Assembly (NCBI GenBank): GCA_938007935.1
Contig: CALLMD010000031.1
Location: forward strand, 95,981 to 159,980
Source: an uncultured Hellea sp.
GTDB taxonomy: Bacteria > Pseudomonadota > Alphaproteobacteria > Caulobacterales > Maricaulaceae
DNA: 64,000 nt
Direction: 5' to 3'
The number at the start of each line of letters is the position of its first letter. Positions within the stretch are counted from its first letter, which is position 1. Shown here one piece after another: positions 54,326 through 62,558 of the stretch. Made by a program: the position numbers and the translations under genes. The notes under the pieces were generated by a model. It did no database searches. It was not told the origin of the DNA and was given only the letters and a program-made list of their open reading frames with translations.

Positions 54326-54619
54326 TTAAGGCGCAAAACGCTCAAACCTCATGGCGGTAATCGTTGAAGCCGCGTCGCGGTGCTTGGCGGCGGCAACATA
54401 ATCAGGGCGGCTAAAGAAATCCTTATAATGCGCCTTGTCACGAAATTCGAGCAGCACAGCCTTATCCGCTTTAAGCCCCGGCGAAATCGGCACAGGCGCT
54501 TCATCATTCCCCAGCACCTTGACGCCCTCACGCATAAAAATCGGAGTCGCAAGCTCCACATAGCGCGCATAACCCGCCTTATCGTGAATTTGAAAATGGG
54601 CGAAAACAAAAATGGACAT
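54326..54619 (-). CDS. DUF1330-family small protein
   Basis: 97 residues, ferredoxin-like dimeric alpha-beta barrel fold of the DUF1330 type: FAHFQIHDKAGYARYVELATPIF, then LEFRDKAHYKDFFSRPDYVAAAKHRDAAS. Members are small stress or metabolic proteins of unknown reaction. Soluble, no signal. No partner gene; the next gene upstream on the strand starts 438 bp away. Confidence 0.85.
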   Translation of the reverse strand: MSIFVFAHFQIHDKAGYARYVELATPIFMREGVKVLGNDEAPVPISPGLKADKAVLLEFRDKAHYKDFFSRPDYVAAAKHRDAASTITAMRFERFAP

Positions 54620-54657
54620 AGGAGGCTTTCTTAAATGAGTGGGCTTTAATGATAGGC

Positions 54658-55056
54658 TTATGAACGGCTTAACCGCCCCGCGCCTCTTTGCGCAGCATTA
54701 CGCCGGAGGCCAGCAATACCCCCCCCCGCAAGGGCGAGCATATAAACGCCCGCAAAAGGGCCGACATGGATAAAATTAATCAGCGCATCGACTAAAATCA
54801 AAAGGCCAAAGCCCATCAACACCGCCGCGCAGGCCTTGGATTTATAACGCGATAGTCCAATCGCCATAAAGGCAATAAATATCCAATGCACCGCCGGCAA
54901 AATCCACATGGCCGGCAAGCCCGCCTGAAAAAACCCAGGCTCCAACGCCCCCAAAGCCCCCTTAAGCGGCGTCAAAGCCGTCATATGAAAAGCGGCCCCA
55001 GCCAGCAAGATAAGCGCGCCAAGGATGGATGTGATTTTTACGGCGGGTTTGGTCAT
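54658..55056 (-). CDS. Small four-helix membrane protein
   Basis: 132 residues with four hydrophobic segments: ITSILGALILLAGAAFHM, LPAMWILPAVHWIFIAFMAIGL, ACAAVLMGFGLLILVDALINF and PFAGVYMLALAGGGIAG. A His in helix 1 and two in helix 2/3 borders are the only polar conserved-looking residues. Resembles small uncharacterised membrane proteins of alphaproteobacteria. No neighbour suggests a role. Confidence 0.7.
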   Translation of the reverse strand: MTKPAVKITSILGALILLAGAAFHMTALTPLKGALGALEPGFFQAGLPAMWILPAVHWIFIAFMAIGLSRYKSKACAAVLMGFGLLILVDALINFIHVGPFAGVYMLALAGGGIAGLRRNAAQRGAGRLSRS

Positions 55057-55121
55057 GGGGCCACCCTAGCCAATATCAAGAGCCTGTCAATTTTTGGTGC
55101 CTTACTTCACCACTCCATTCA

Positions 55122-55139
55122 CCCCGACAAAGGTCGGGG
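55122..55139. repeat. Short palindromic repeat, copy A
   Basis: CCCCGAC-AAAG-GTCGGGG, perfect 7-bp arms, followed by CCATCACCAACA. The same unit with changes recurs at 55563-55700 on the other side of the GIY-YIG gene, so the gene is bracketed. Confidence 0.6.
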
Positions 55140-55153
55140 GCCATCACCAACAC

Positions 55154-55519
55154 CTAGTAAGAATTAGCTAATCCTATTTGATAGGCGCTCTGGCTAAAAT
55201 CATGCGGATACATGCGCTCAGGGTCACATAAAGCCGTCTCAGTCAGCCCATGAAATAAATCATCCCAATTTGGGTTCGTCTCGCGAAAGAGGTTCAACCT
55301 CCACGCCCGCTTCCATTCTTTAATTTGGCGCTCGCGCTTAAACGCCGAGTCTCGCGTCTCATGAATTTCAAACCACATTAAACGGTCAATATCATACTTG
55401 GCCGTATGCCCATCATAACGCTTGGTCTTATGCTCATAAATGCGCTTAAGAAGGTCATCACACTGCCCCGTATAAATAGCGCCGTTTTTGCGATTAGCCG
55501 TGATATAAACAAAGAACAT
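55154..55519 (-). CDS. GIY-YIG-domain protein (UPF0213/YhbQ-like)
   Basis: 121 residues from the ATG at 55517-55519, which begins MFFVYITANRKNGAIYTGQCDDLLKRIYEH; a longer frame to 55561 adds a poor leader. The GIY-YIG core reads FVYI...IYTG, followed by Arg/His (LKRIYEHKT) and Glu in RERQIKEWKRAWRL, the catalytic set. Lone GIY-YIG proteins like this are common in bacteria; most have an unknown cellular role in DNA or RNA processing. Flanked on both sides by short palindromic repeats. No recognition domain is attached. Confidence 0.85.
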   Translation of the reverse strand: MFFVYITANRKNGAIYTGQCDDLLKRIYEHKTKRYDGHTAKYDIDRLMWFEIHETRDSAFKRERQIKEWKRAWRLNLFRETNPNWDDLFHGLTETALCDPERMYPHDFSQSAYQIGLANSY

Positions 55520-55561
55520 TAAGTGAACATACTTAAAGAAAGCAAAGATTGCAAGCACCAC

Positions 55562-55877
55562 TCACCCCGACGAAGGTAAGGGCCCATCACCCACCTTGCC
55601 GTCATCCAACGCATGTCGCAATTTACTTATCGAATCCGGTCATCACTACCACCCACCCCGACGCAGGGAGGCCGTTCACCCCGACGCAGGTCGGGGCCCA
55701 TCACCAACAACCAGCGTAAAGAAAAAATCAGGAGATGGCTCCCGACCTACGTCGGGATGAATGGATATGGATGATGAAGGCGGCAATCCATCTCCCGCTC
55801 TCTCAAAACCGATAGATTCAGTGATGGATTACCGCCTACGCGGTAATGACAACATGGTGAGGATAATTGGCAAGCTC
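55562..55877. repeat. Cluster of short palindromic repeats (REP-like)
   Basis: 316 bp without a gene. At least five small palindromes with the layout stem-CnAC/CAG-stem: CCCCGAC/GTAAGGGG-type (55563-55585, degenerate), CCCCGACGCAGG (55656-55670), CCCCGAC-GCAG-GTCGGGG (55679-55696), CCCGAC-CTAC-GTCGGG (55741-55756) and ATTACCGC-CTAC-GCGGTAAT (55828-55847). Conserved CACC before and CCATCACC after some copies point to one dispersed family. Confidence 0.7.
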
Positions 55878-57146
55878 TTATTTTGTAGCGCCCAGTGCAA
55901 TTTGTTCTGCCATTCTTCTTATCAAGGGAGTTAGGCGCTCTAGATTTCTATTATTTGTCAAAGTAGGCAGAATGACCTTATTCTCTCGTCTTTCTCTCGC
56001 GTGAACCAATGCATTCCGAATTTTTGTCAAATAATCATAAAGCTTTGGCATCCACATTGTGTTCCAAGATAGCAAATCAGTAGAGTTAGAAATCAGGGCC
56101 TTTGTTTCAAAGCCTCCTTCGAAACAATGCGAATTCGAAAAAAAGTCTTTGTCATTTTCTATTTCCTTCCAAATTACACTTGGATCGCAATATGCCGATA
56201 TCATTTTTCTAATCTTTACCTCGTCATTATGATTTAAGCTTGGCAACAAATTTAGCAGTTCCGAAATTTTGTCTTCAGAACAATTTATAACAGTTGGGTC
56301 TTTCAAAAATCTTTTAAGTTTAGATCGTGTTTCCGCATCTATGTGATAATAACCAGCATATTCGAGAACCTGATAGTAATATACGAATGAAAATCTAGCA
56401 GACGTGACCCGCCCTACCTCAAGTAGCTTTAAAAGAAAATCATCCATTTCAGGAACAGAGAACTCATCTGGGAAAGCCCCTTCAATATATCTTATCGGTT
56501 CGGGCTTTTCGGGACTTTCAGAATCTTCATAAAGCTGAATTGTTGGGCTACCTCTATCATAGCTTGTCATTGCAAAATTCATATGTCGAGCTAACGCTTC
56601 GATTAATGCGTCGTCACTCGGCTCAGGGCATTGTACAAAAAATGATCGTGGCACACGTTTATCAAAATACGCTTTTCTGCGTTCGTTAGAGTCATCCACA
56701 TTGGTATAGTTTTTAAATGCAGCTATCTGGCGGACGGACCTACTATGAAGTTCATAATGCAATCGTTCAAAACTTTTAGCAATTGCATACAGTCGATCCG
56801 TTGGCTCTGCAAAATAACAATTATATCTCCGACCAGAATAATGAAACCAAAAATTACGATCTATAATTTCTTTCTCATTATCATCCGTTGGATCTAAAAA
56901 AGCATATATAAATTCAACAAGATTTGCATCGGTATGAAAAATAGCATCAAACTTATTACTAAGTCTGATGTTATTCAGTGCATCAACAAACCCCTTATCT
57001 TCCGCTTTACCGACTAGACGGGCATCATTTCTATTCCAGGGACATAATATGATAATACGATTTTCATCATCCACTTCAAAAGAACTGTGAGTGTTAGTCA
57101 AAAAATAATTACTGAGAAGCTTTTCAATATACCCTTTGGAACTCAT
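55878..57146 (-). CDS. HEPN-like hypothetical protein, lone low-GC gene
   Basis: 422 residues from the ATG at 57144-57146 (AAGG upstream; a TTG at 57176 adds ten residues). Not a family I know. The C-terminal third is all-helical and carries RNALVH (R377, N378, H382), the RNxxxH form of the HEPN ribonuclease motif, about 15 residues after a Trp/Tyr helix; a preceding aromatic helix FSFVYYYQVLEYAGYY fits the first helix of ApeA-like HEPN domains. The N-terminal part is mixed alpha/beta with RIIILCPWNRND and FWFHYSGRRYNCYFAEP. The gene is clearly more AT-rich than its neighbours and sits between repeats and structured DNA, as expected for a transferred, perhaps defence, gene. Confidence 0.7.
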   Translation of the reverse strand: MSSKGYIEKLLSNYFLTNTHSSFEVDDENRIIILCPWNRNDARLVGKAEDKGFVDALNNIRLSNKFDAIFHTDANLVEFIYAFLDPTDDNEKEIIDRNFWFHYSGRRYNCYFAEPTDRLYAIAKSFERLHYELHSRSVRQIAAFKNYTNVDDSNERRKAYFDKRVPRSFFVQCPEPSDDALIEALARHMNFAMTSYDRGSPTIQLYEDSESPEKPEPIRYIEGAFPDEFSVPEMDDFLLKLLEVGRVTSARFSFVYYYQVLEYAGYYHIDAETRSKLKRFLKDPTVINCSEDKISELLNLLPSLNHNDEVKIRKMISAYCDPSVIWKEIENDKDFFSNSHCFEGGFETKALISNSTDLLSWNTMWMPKLYDYLTKIRNALVHARERRENKVILPTLTNNRNLERLTPLIRRMAEQIALGATK

Positions 57147-57176
57147 ATTTCTTAAACCTTGTATAATTTCAAACAA

Positions 57177-57818
57177 CCAATACTCACTAAAGACAAAATA
57201 ACAACCATATCTTGGAGTAAAGTAGCTATTGTTTCAGAAATTTATTACATATCGCATGAAATTTATCCTCATCCGTAAAAATAAAAACCTCTGCTTCTTC
57301 AACATCTTAGCTTAAAAACACAGAGATTAATCCTCACCACTTCAAACGGATCTATATTCACAACTGTTGAAGTTCAGGGATAGGCCCTGATCATGTGTTT
57401 GGTTTTACCAAGCACAAAATGAAAGGAGCTTATAACTGACTTGAACATAGTTCTGTCTTGGGTGGACAGGTGAGACGTTACTGACTGCCAAGAGAGACGA
57501 TGAGACTGAGCATCGAAGCTTAACGCCTTCGACTGTGCCGGGTCATTGCAACGTGGAAGCCAGACCGACTGGGTCAGGTGGCGACAGCCATCGTACCGCT
57601 CAGACTTCGGGATTACCTAGTGCCGTTGCCCTAAAATCATCGCCGCAGGGTTAGTCTTCTGTAAAATTTTAAAATCTTTTCGGTGTCCATCAGGATGCTG
57701 ACCCTGCGGGCTGTCCATTTATATCGCGGTCAGCCAAACCATCTTCCTCGTCCCCCATATCAGGGCGAGCGGATAATGACCCCTGCCTTAAACACAATCA
57801 TCATAAAGAAAGACCCTT
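57177..57818. other. Gene-free region with strong RNA-like structure
   Basis: No plausible gene in 640 bp. The AT-rich part 57177-57400 is followed by a GC-richer part (57425-57720) with several stems: TCGAAG...CTTCGA (57513-57532), GCCAGACC...GGTC...TGGC (57558-57583), and CCGCAGGGTTAG (57643-57654) with CTGACCCTGCGG (57698-57709). GCTGACC (57697-57703) can also pair with GGTCAGC at 57728-57734, an alternative that excludes the previous stem. It does not match tmRNA, RNase P, SRP or 6S RNA as I know them. Confidence 0.45.
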
Positions 57819-58088
57819 ATGCCTAGAAATAATGCCCCCATAACTTCCCATGAAAATCAACTCGCCGCAACGAAGCTCGCCATAGAGAAAGCACGTCTTG
57901 CCAAACTTGAAGGCGAGCAGCCCCAAAGTACGCCGCAATATACGCGCTATGAAGATATGCCCCCGCCCTCGCCCGAAGAGCGCGCAAGGATGGAAGCTGA
58001 GATGCTCGCCATATTTGACCGTATCAAGGCTGAGGAAGAAGCTGAGAAAAAAGCATGGTATTTGTCTATGACACAATACGCCCCGTAA
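57819..58088 (+). CDS. Small hypothetical protein
   Basis: 89 residues, soluble and charged: a helix (ENQLAATKLAIEKARLAKLEGE), a Pro-rich turn (YEDMPPPSPEERAR), and a Glu/Ala/Lys helix (MEAEMLAIFDRIKAEEEAEKKA). AAGAAAG is a fair ribosome site. No known motif. It is the first gene after the structured DNA, so that region may be its leader, and its stop lies in a very strong hairpin (58085-58164). Confidence 0.5.
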   Translation: MPRNNAPITSHENQLAATKLAIEKARLAKLEGEQPQSTPQYTRYEDMPPPSPEERARMEAEMLAIFDRIKAEEEAEKKAWYLSMTQYAP

Positions 58089-58164
58089 ACTTTTTCTTCT
58101 TCGATGAATTTGGAAATGAACAAAAAAGGTTCATTTCCAAATTCAAATCTTTGAAAAAGTTTAC
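58085..58164. repeat. 80-bp nested perfect inverted repeat
   Basis: Inner arms of 16 bp (58106-58121 and 58129-58144; GAATTTGGAAATGAAC) around AAAAAAG, and outer arms of 12 bp (58085-58096 and 58153-58164; GTAAACTTTTTC), separated by a small internal loop. It covers the stop codon of the 57819-58088 gene. Likely a terminator/3' stabiliser or a small mobile palindrome. Confidence 0.7.
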
Positions 58165-58412
58165 AAACAAAACTTCCCTGCAATGCGCCGCCCCCTACCC
58201 ACCCGTGCAATTCGCTTGCGAGCAGCCGTTTCCCACACAAAATTGCGCCTGAATCAGCACAGATTGTCGCACATAGTCAGAATCCTTAAATCTCTATATT
58301 TATCAATGACTTAACAGTTAGGGCAATTGGTTGACTTCGCCCCGCCATATAGCTAGGTTCCGCCCGCTTTCAGAGGGTTCTATCAAGGGATTCTGTGAAA
58401 GAGAGTTGTTAT
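58089..58412. other. Gene-free stretch before the ATP synthase operon
   Basis: 324 bp. It begins with the right arm of the inverted repeat. The part from 58260 holds the operon's probable promoter; otherwise I see nothing. Confidence 0.5.
58331..58359 (+). promoter_or_regulatory. Possible promoter of the F0 ATP synthase operon
   Basis: TTGACT, 17-bp spacer, TAGGTT (weak -10), 54 bp before the atpI start. Alphaproteobacterial promoters often have weak -10 elements; experimental support is absent. Confidence 0.3.
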
Positions 58413-58781
58413 ATGTCTAATCAAAATGGAAAGCCTAATTTTTCTGAAAAACCTAATGATTTGAAGGCGTTAGAAGAGCGCCTATCGCAGGCGAAAGCCA
58501 AGCACACCAAATCAGATACGGCAGAAAAAGTAGATGGCTCTATTTTGGGGATGGCGTGGCGACTGAGTACAGAATTAGTAGTGGCTGTTTTAGTTGGCGC
58601 TGGTTTGGGCTTTGGTCTGGACAAGTTATTTAACACACAGCCTTGGTTATTGGTTGTCGGTCTTGGATTTGGATTTGCGACGGGAATAAGAGGTGTATTG
58701 CGAACTGCGGCAAAAATGGACGCAGCCTCGGCACACATCCCCATCGGCGAAGACATTGAAGACGATGACGAAGATGATTGA
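58413..58781 (+). CDS. atpI: ATP synthase protein I (AtpI/AtpQ-like)
   Basis: 122 residues from the ATG at 58413; a GTG 18 bp upstream would add six residues. A charged N-terminal half with a short coiled-coil (LKALEERLSQAKAKH) is followed by two helices (LSTELVVAVLVGAGLGFGLDKLF and PWLLVVGLGFGFATGIRGVL) and an acidic tail. This matches AtpI, the small membrane protein that precedes F0 genes and helps assemble the c-ring or supply Mg. Overlaps atpB translation start region by coupling. Confidence 0.92.
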   Translation: MSNQNGKPNFSEKPNDLKALEERLSQAKAKHTKSDTAEKVDGSILGMAWRLSTELVVAVLVGAGLGFGLDKLFNTQPWLLVVGLGFGFATGIRGVLRTAAKMDAASAHIPIGEDIEDDDEDD

Positions 58782-58792
58782 AGGAGAGGGCC

Positions 58793-59542
58793 GTGGCAAA
58801 CGACCCCATGCAACAATTTGAGATCAAAAAGATTTTTGATCTGCCGAAAATTGCAGGACAGGATATCTCATTCACCAATTCCTCCCTTTGGATGGTTTTG
58901 GCCGCGCTTGGCGTTGTTGTCTTCTTTGCGCTAACCGCCAAAGGCAAGCTTATCCCCGGACGTATGCAGTCCCTGGGTGAGATGTCCCATGAATTTATTG
59001 CCAATATGCTTAAAGACACGACAGGCCCCGAAGCCATCAAGTTCTTTCCTTATATATTCGGGATATTCTTCTTTATCCTCTTCGCCAATCTCTTTGGCAT
59101 GAACCCCTACGCCTTTACTTCGACATCGCATTTGGCGGTCTCCGCCTCCCTCGCCCTCTTTACCATCGGATTGGTGGTTGTGGCCGGCATTTGGAAGAAC
59201 GGATTTAAATGGTTCAAAATCTTTGCGCCTGCGGGTCTGCCTTTGCCCATGTATATATTGATTATTCCGATTGAGATTATTTCTTTCCTCTCTCGTCCTG
59301 TGACGCTCGCGGTTCGCCTCTTTGCGAATATGACAGCGGGTCACGTTATGCTTAAAATCTTTGCGATTTTCATTGCCTTCCTTATGGGCAGCGGCGGTTG
59401 GAAAATATTCGCCGCGATTGGTCCGATTATCGGAACAGCCGCAATTGTAGCTCTCGAATTCCTTGTCGCCGGTTTGCAAGCCTTTGTGTTTGCTATCCTG
59501 ACCTGTGTTTATCTCAATGACGTTTATCACGTTGATCACTAA
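58793..59542 (+). CDS. atpB: ATP synthase F0 subunit a
   Basis: 249 residues from a GTG at 58793 preceded by AAGGAGAGG; it gives MANDPMQQFEIKKIFD, the usual alphaproteobacterial start. Membrane helices with LIPIEIISFLSRPVTLAVRLFANMTAGHVMLK, holding the essential Arg in the helix beside the c-ring. Carries protons between half-channels and the c-ring. Second gene of the F0 operon; F1 genes lie elsewhere in the genome, as usual in alphaproteobacteria. Confidence 0.96.
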   Translation: MANDPMQQFEIKKIFDLPKIAGQDISFTNSSLWMVLAALGVVVFFALTAKGKLIPGRMQSLGEMSHEFIANMLKDTTGPEAIKFFPYIFGIFFFILFANLFGMNPYAFTSTSHLAVSASLALFTIGLVVVAGIWKNGFKWFKIFAPAGLPLPMYILIIPIEIISFLSRPVTLAVRLFANMTAGHVMLKIFAIFIAFLMGSGGWKIFAAIGPIIGTAAIVALEFLVAGLQAFVFAILTCVYLNDVYHVDH

Positions 59543-59571
59543 TCTTATTCCATCATTCTAGGAGAACTATC

Positions 59572-59799
59572 ATGGAAGCAGAAGCAGCAAAATATATCGG
59601 TGCAGGCCTTGCAGGCATGGCGCTAATCGGTGCCGGTCTTGGTATTGGTAACATCTTTGGTAGTTACCTTTCTGGCGCCCTACGTAACCCATCCGCCGCA
59701 GCGTCACAGCGCACAAACCTTCTTTTGGGTTTCGCGCTTTGTGAAGCGACTGGCCTTTTCGGTTTCGTTTTGGCGATGATTATCCTCTTCGGTTCCTAG
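59572..59799 (+). CDS. atpE: ATP synthase F0 subunit c
   Basis: 75 residues, two helices: AAKYIGAGLAGMALIGAGLGIGNIFGSYL and TNLLLGFALCEATGLFGFVLAMIILF, joined by the RNPSAA loop. The proton-carrying Glu is in LCEATGLF. An AGGAGAA site precedes the ATG. Forms the rotor ring. Confidence 0.97.
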   Translation: MEAEAAKYIGAGLAGMALIGAGLGIGNIFGSYLSGALRNPSAAASQRTNLLLGFALCEATGLFGFVLAMIILFGS

Positions 59800-59846
59800 G
59801 TCTTAGACTTAACGTCTGAGGCTAACGTCTTTCAGGAGAGCCCATA

Positions 59847-60389
59847 ATGGCTGCAGAAAAATCATATGATGATGCTACCAAAGCCGCAGATGCGGCCTCT
59901 GGCGGTATGCCGCAATTTGCCATTGAAACATGGTCGGGTCAGATTTTCTGGCTCTTCCTCTCCTTTGGGGTGATGTATTTCATCCTCTCGCGTTTTATCC
60001 TGCCTAAAATTGGACAAGGCCTGACAGATCGCGGCGACCGTATTGCCGATGATTTGGACGAGGCCTCGCGCATGCAGCAACAAGCCACACAGGCCGAAGC
60101 GGATTATGAGCGGGCCTTAGCCGATGCCAAAGCCAAAGCGCATAATATTTCCGAGACAACGCGTAAGTCTATTGACGAAGAACTCACTGCCGAAGCCGAA
60201 GCTTCGGAGGACCTATTTGCTCGTAAGCAAGCCGAAGCGGATGCGCGCATTCGCAAGATTAAAACGGCGGCTCTGGGTAAAATTGATGATGTGGCTGCTG
60301 ATACGGTCGGCGAAATCATTGCTAAAATTGGCGGCATGAAAGCCAGCGCCGCCAGCGTGAAATCCGCTATTAGCCGCGTGAAAGGATAG
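59847..60389 (+). CDS. atpG: ATP synthase F0 subunit b' (second b)
   Basis: 180 residues: a short N-terminal extension, one helix (WSGQIFWLFLSFGVMYFILSRFILP) and a long charged coiled coil (IADDLDEASRMQQQATQAEADYERALADAKAKAHN...). Stator stalk partner of the neighbouring b subunit; paired b/b' genes are typical of alphaproteobacteria and cyanobacteria. It precedes atpF by 3 bp. Confidence 0.93.
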   Translation: MAAEKSYDDATKAADAASGGMPQFAIETWSGQIFWLFLSFGVMYFILSRFILPKIGQGLTDRGDRIADDLDEASRMQQQATQAEADYERALADAKAKAHNISETTRKSIDEELTAEAEASEDLFARKQAEADARIRKIKTAALGKIDDVAADTVGEIIAKIGGMKASAASVKSAISRVKG

Positions 60390-60392
60390 GAC

Positions 60393-60911
60393 ATGATGCT
60401 TATTCAAGCTTCCGCCTCTGGCCCGTTACATACGGATCCCACCTTTTGGGTTGCGATTTGTGTGCTCGCCTTTCTCGGCTTTCTCCTGTTTAAAGGCGTG
60501 CATAAATTAATCGGCGCGGCTCTGGATGAGCGCTCGGCCAAGATTAGCGAAGAACTGGCAGAAGCGCGGCGTCTGCGTGAAGAAGCGCAGGCTCTCCTTG
60601 CGTCTTATAAGCGTAAGCAAAAAGAGGCCGAAGATTTGGCCGAAGATATCGTCAAGCAAGCGCGTCATGACGCCGAGCTTATGGCGGTCAATGCGCGCAA
60701 AGATATGGCAGAGCGCCTGGAGCGCCGCACGGCAATGGCCGAAGCTAAGATTAAATCTGCCGAGGTTCAGGCTTTGAATGAAGTCCGCGCCAAGGCAGCG
60801 GATTTATCCCTAGACGCGGCTGAAGCTCTCTTGCGTAAAGATTTGAAATCCGCGCAACATGCGAGCCTGATTAAAGACGGCATCGCGCAAATGGGTAAGG
60901 TCCTAGGGTAG
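60393..60911 (+). CDS. atpF: ATP synthase F0 subunit b
   Basis: 172 residues: helix FWVAICVLAFLGFLLFKGV, then a coiled coil (ERSAKISEELAEARRLREEAQALLASYKRKQKEAE...). Forms the stator with b'. Last gene of the operon, followed by the terminator at 60933. Ribosome site AAAGGATAGGAC is good. Confidence 0.94.
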   Translation: MMLIQASASGPLHTDPTFWVAICVLAFLGFLLFKGVHKLIGAALDERSAKISEELAEARRLREEAQALLASYKRKQKEAEDLAEDIVKQARHDAELMAVNARKDMAERLERRTAMAEAKIKSAEVQALNEVRAKAADLSLDAAEALLRKDLKSAQHASLIKDGIAQMGKVLG

Positions 60912-60932
60912 GATAAGCGCCAAATAAGACAT

Positions 60933-60962
60933 AAAAAAGCCGGCCTCACCGCCGGCTTTTTT
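60933..60962. terminator. Bidirectional terminator between atpF and gcvPB
   Basis: AAAAAAGCCGGC / GCCGGCTTTTTT, perfect 12-bp arms around a 6-nt loop, with T/A runs for both strands. It ends both convergent operons. Confidence 0.93.
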
Positions 60963-60992
60963 CGTTTTACGCTTTTGTTTTATTCTTTTGTT

Positions 60993-62558
60993 TTACTCTG
61001 CCGCTTGCTTATCCTCGCTCGGCGGCGTCCATCGCAGAACTGGTTTACGCGCGGCTTGCGTTTCATCGAGGCGGCGTTTGGGGGCATATATCGGCGCTTG
61101 TTTAAAGCTCTCTACATCGCCTGATTTGGCCCGCTCAACCAAATGACGCATAGAGCGAATAAAGCGGTCAAGCTCTTGCTTGCTCTCGCTCTCAGTCGGT
61201 TCAATCAACATCGCCCCATGCACAACCAAGGGGAAATACATCGTCATAGGGTGATAACCTTCATCAATCATCGCCTTAGCAAAATCCAGCGTTTCAACGC
61301 CCGTATCTTGGAGGAACCGATCATCAAACAACGCCTCATGCATACAGCTACCTTCAAAAGCAGGGGTCATGACATCTGATAAAGAAGCCAAAACATAATT
61401 GGCATTAAGCACGGCGTCTTCGGTGGCTTGCTTGAGGCCATCAGCGCCATGGCTCATCATATAGGTCAGCGCGCGGCTATACATGCCCATCTGTCCATGA
61501 AAAGCGCACATACGGCCAAAGCTGGCTTCATTGGCATCCTCGACTAAATCAAAGCCGTCATCGGTTTTGACGACATAAGGCACGGGGGCATGATCTTTCA
61601 GCGCATCGGATAGCACGGTTGGTCCAGACCCAGGCCCACCGCCCCCATGAGGCGTTGAGAATGTTTTATGCAAATTAATATGCATGGCATCGACGCCCAA
61701 ATCACCCGGACGCACACGGCCAACAAGGGCGTTAAAATTCGCGCCGTCACAATAAAAATAACCGCCTGCGGCGTGGATAAGCTCCGCAATTTCGATGATG
61801 TCATTTTCAAACAATCCGCAGGTATTCGGATTTGTCAGCATGATACCCGCAATATCGCTATCCGCGCCAAGGCCTGAGAGTTTCTCCCGTAGGGCCTCCA
61901 TATCCACGCGGCCTTTATCATTGGCCGGAATTTCATCCACCGAAAATCCGCATTGCACCGCTGTGGCCGGGTTTGTGCCATGAGCACTTTCAGGGACTAG
62001 CACGCGGCGCTTATGAGACGCTCCATCAGCGTCCAGACGTGCGCGAATGGCCATCATTCCGCAAAGCTCGCCATGAGCTCCTGCTTTAGGCGTTAAGGCC
62101 ACAGCGGGCATATTACAGAGCGTCATGAGCCAATCAGAGAGCTCATACATAAGCTCGAGCGCGCCCTGCACCGTAGAAGTTGGCTGCAAGGGATGCACAT
62201 CGGCAAAACCGGGCAGACGCGCAACTTTTTCATTCAGCCGCGGATTATGCTTCATCGTGCAAGACCCAAGCGGATATACGCCCAAATCAATCGCATAATT
62301 CTTTTGCGAGAGGCGTACATAATGGCGCATGGTTTCAGGCTCAGATAATCCCGGCAGGCCAATCTCGCCGTGGCGTTCATGTCCCCCGAGGCGCGACGCG
62401 CGGCCTTTGGGTTCCGGTAAATCCACACCCGTGCGATTTGGTGTGCCCGTTTCAAAAATCAGCTTTGTGGCCTGCTCCAGCGCTTTATTGCCGGAGACGG
62501 TTGTCACATCATTAGAGTTAGCTGCCATAGGGCTTGTGGGACGTCCTTCGGTTTTCAT
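60993..62558 (-). CDS. gcvPB: Glycine dehydrogenase (decarboxylating) subunit 2
   Basis: 521 residues. The C-terminal half of P-protein in the split form. PLP lysine K298 sits in [30 protein letters not shown] and [13 protein letters not shown] are further hallmarks. The enzyme decarboxylates glycine and passes aminomethyl to GcvH. Its start overlaps the gcvPA stop by 4 bp (start could be Met11). N-terminal region before residue 25 is longer and poorly conserved. Confidence 0.96.
   Translation of the reverse strand: MKTEGRPTSPMAANSNDVTTVSGNKALEQATKLIFETGTPNRTGVDLPEPKGRASRLGGHERHGEIGLPGLSEPETMRHYVRLSQKNYAIDLGVYPLGSCTMKHNPRLNEKVARLPGFADVHPLQPTSTVQGALELMYELSDWLMTLCNMPAVALTPKAGAHGELCGMMAIRARLDADGASHKRRVLVPESAHGTNPATAVQCGFSVDEIPANDKGRVDMEALREKLSGLGADSDIAGIMLTNPNTCGLFENDIIEIAELIHAAGGYFYCDGANFNALVGRVRPGDLGVDAMHINLHKTFSTPHGGGGPGSGPTVLSDALKDHAPVPYVVKTDDGFDLVEDANEASFGRMCAFHGQMGMYSRALTYMMSHGADGLKQATEDAVLNANYVLASLSDVMTPAFEGSCMHEALFDDRFLQDTGVETLDFAKAMIDEGYHPMTMYFPLVVHGAMLIEPTESESKQELDRFIRSMRHLVERAKSGDVESFKQAPIYAPKRRLDETQAARKPVLRWTPPSEDKQAAE

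Noticed and set aside
55562..55877. Possible CRISPR array
   Set aside because: Palindromes differ in sequence and spacing, spacers are unequal and no cas genes are near; better explained as REP-like elements.
57425..57720. Known structural RNA (tmRNA, RNase P, SRP, 6S)
   Set aside because: None of the conserved cores of those RNAs could be found by eye; left as unknown structured region.
58055..58252. 65-codon plus-strand frame through the large palindrome
   Set aside because: It consists mostly of the inverted repeat and has no ribosome site.
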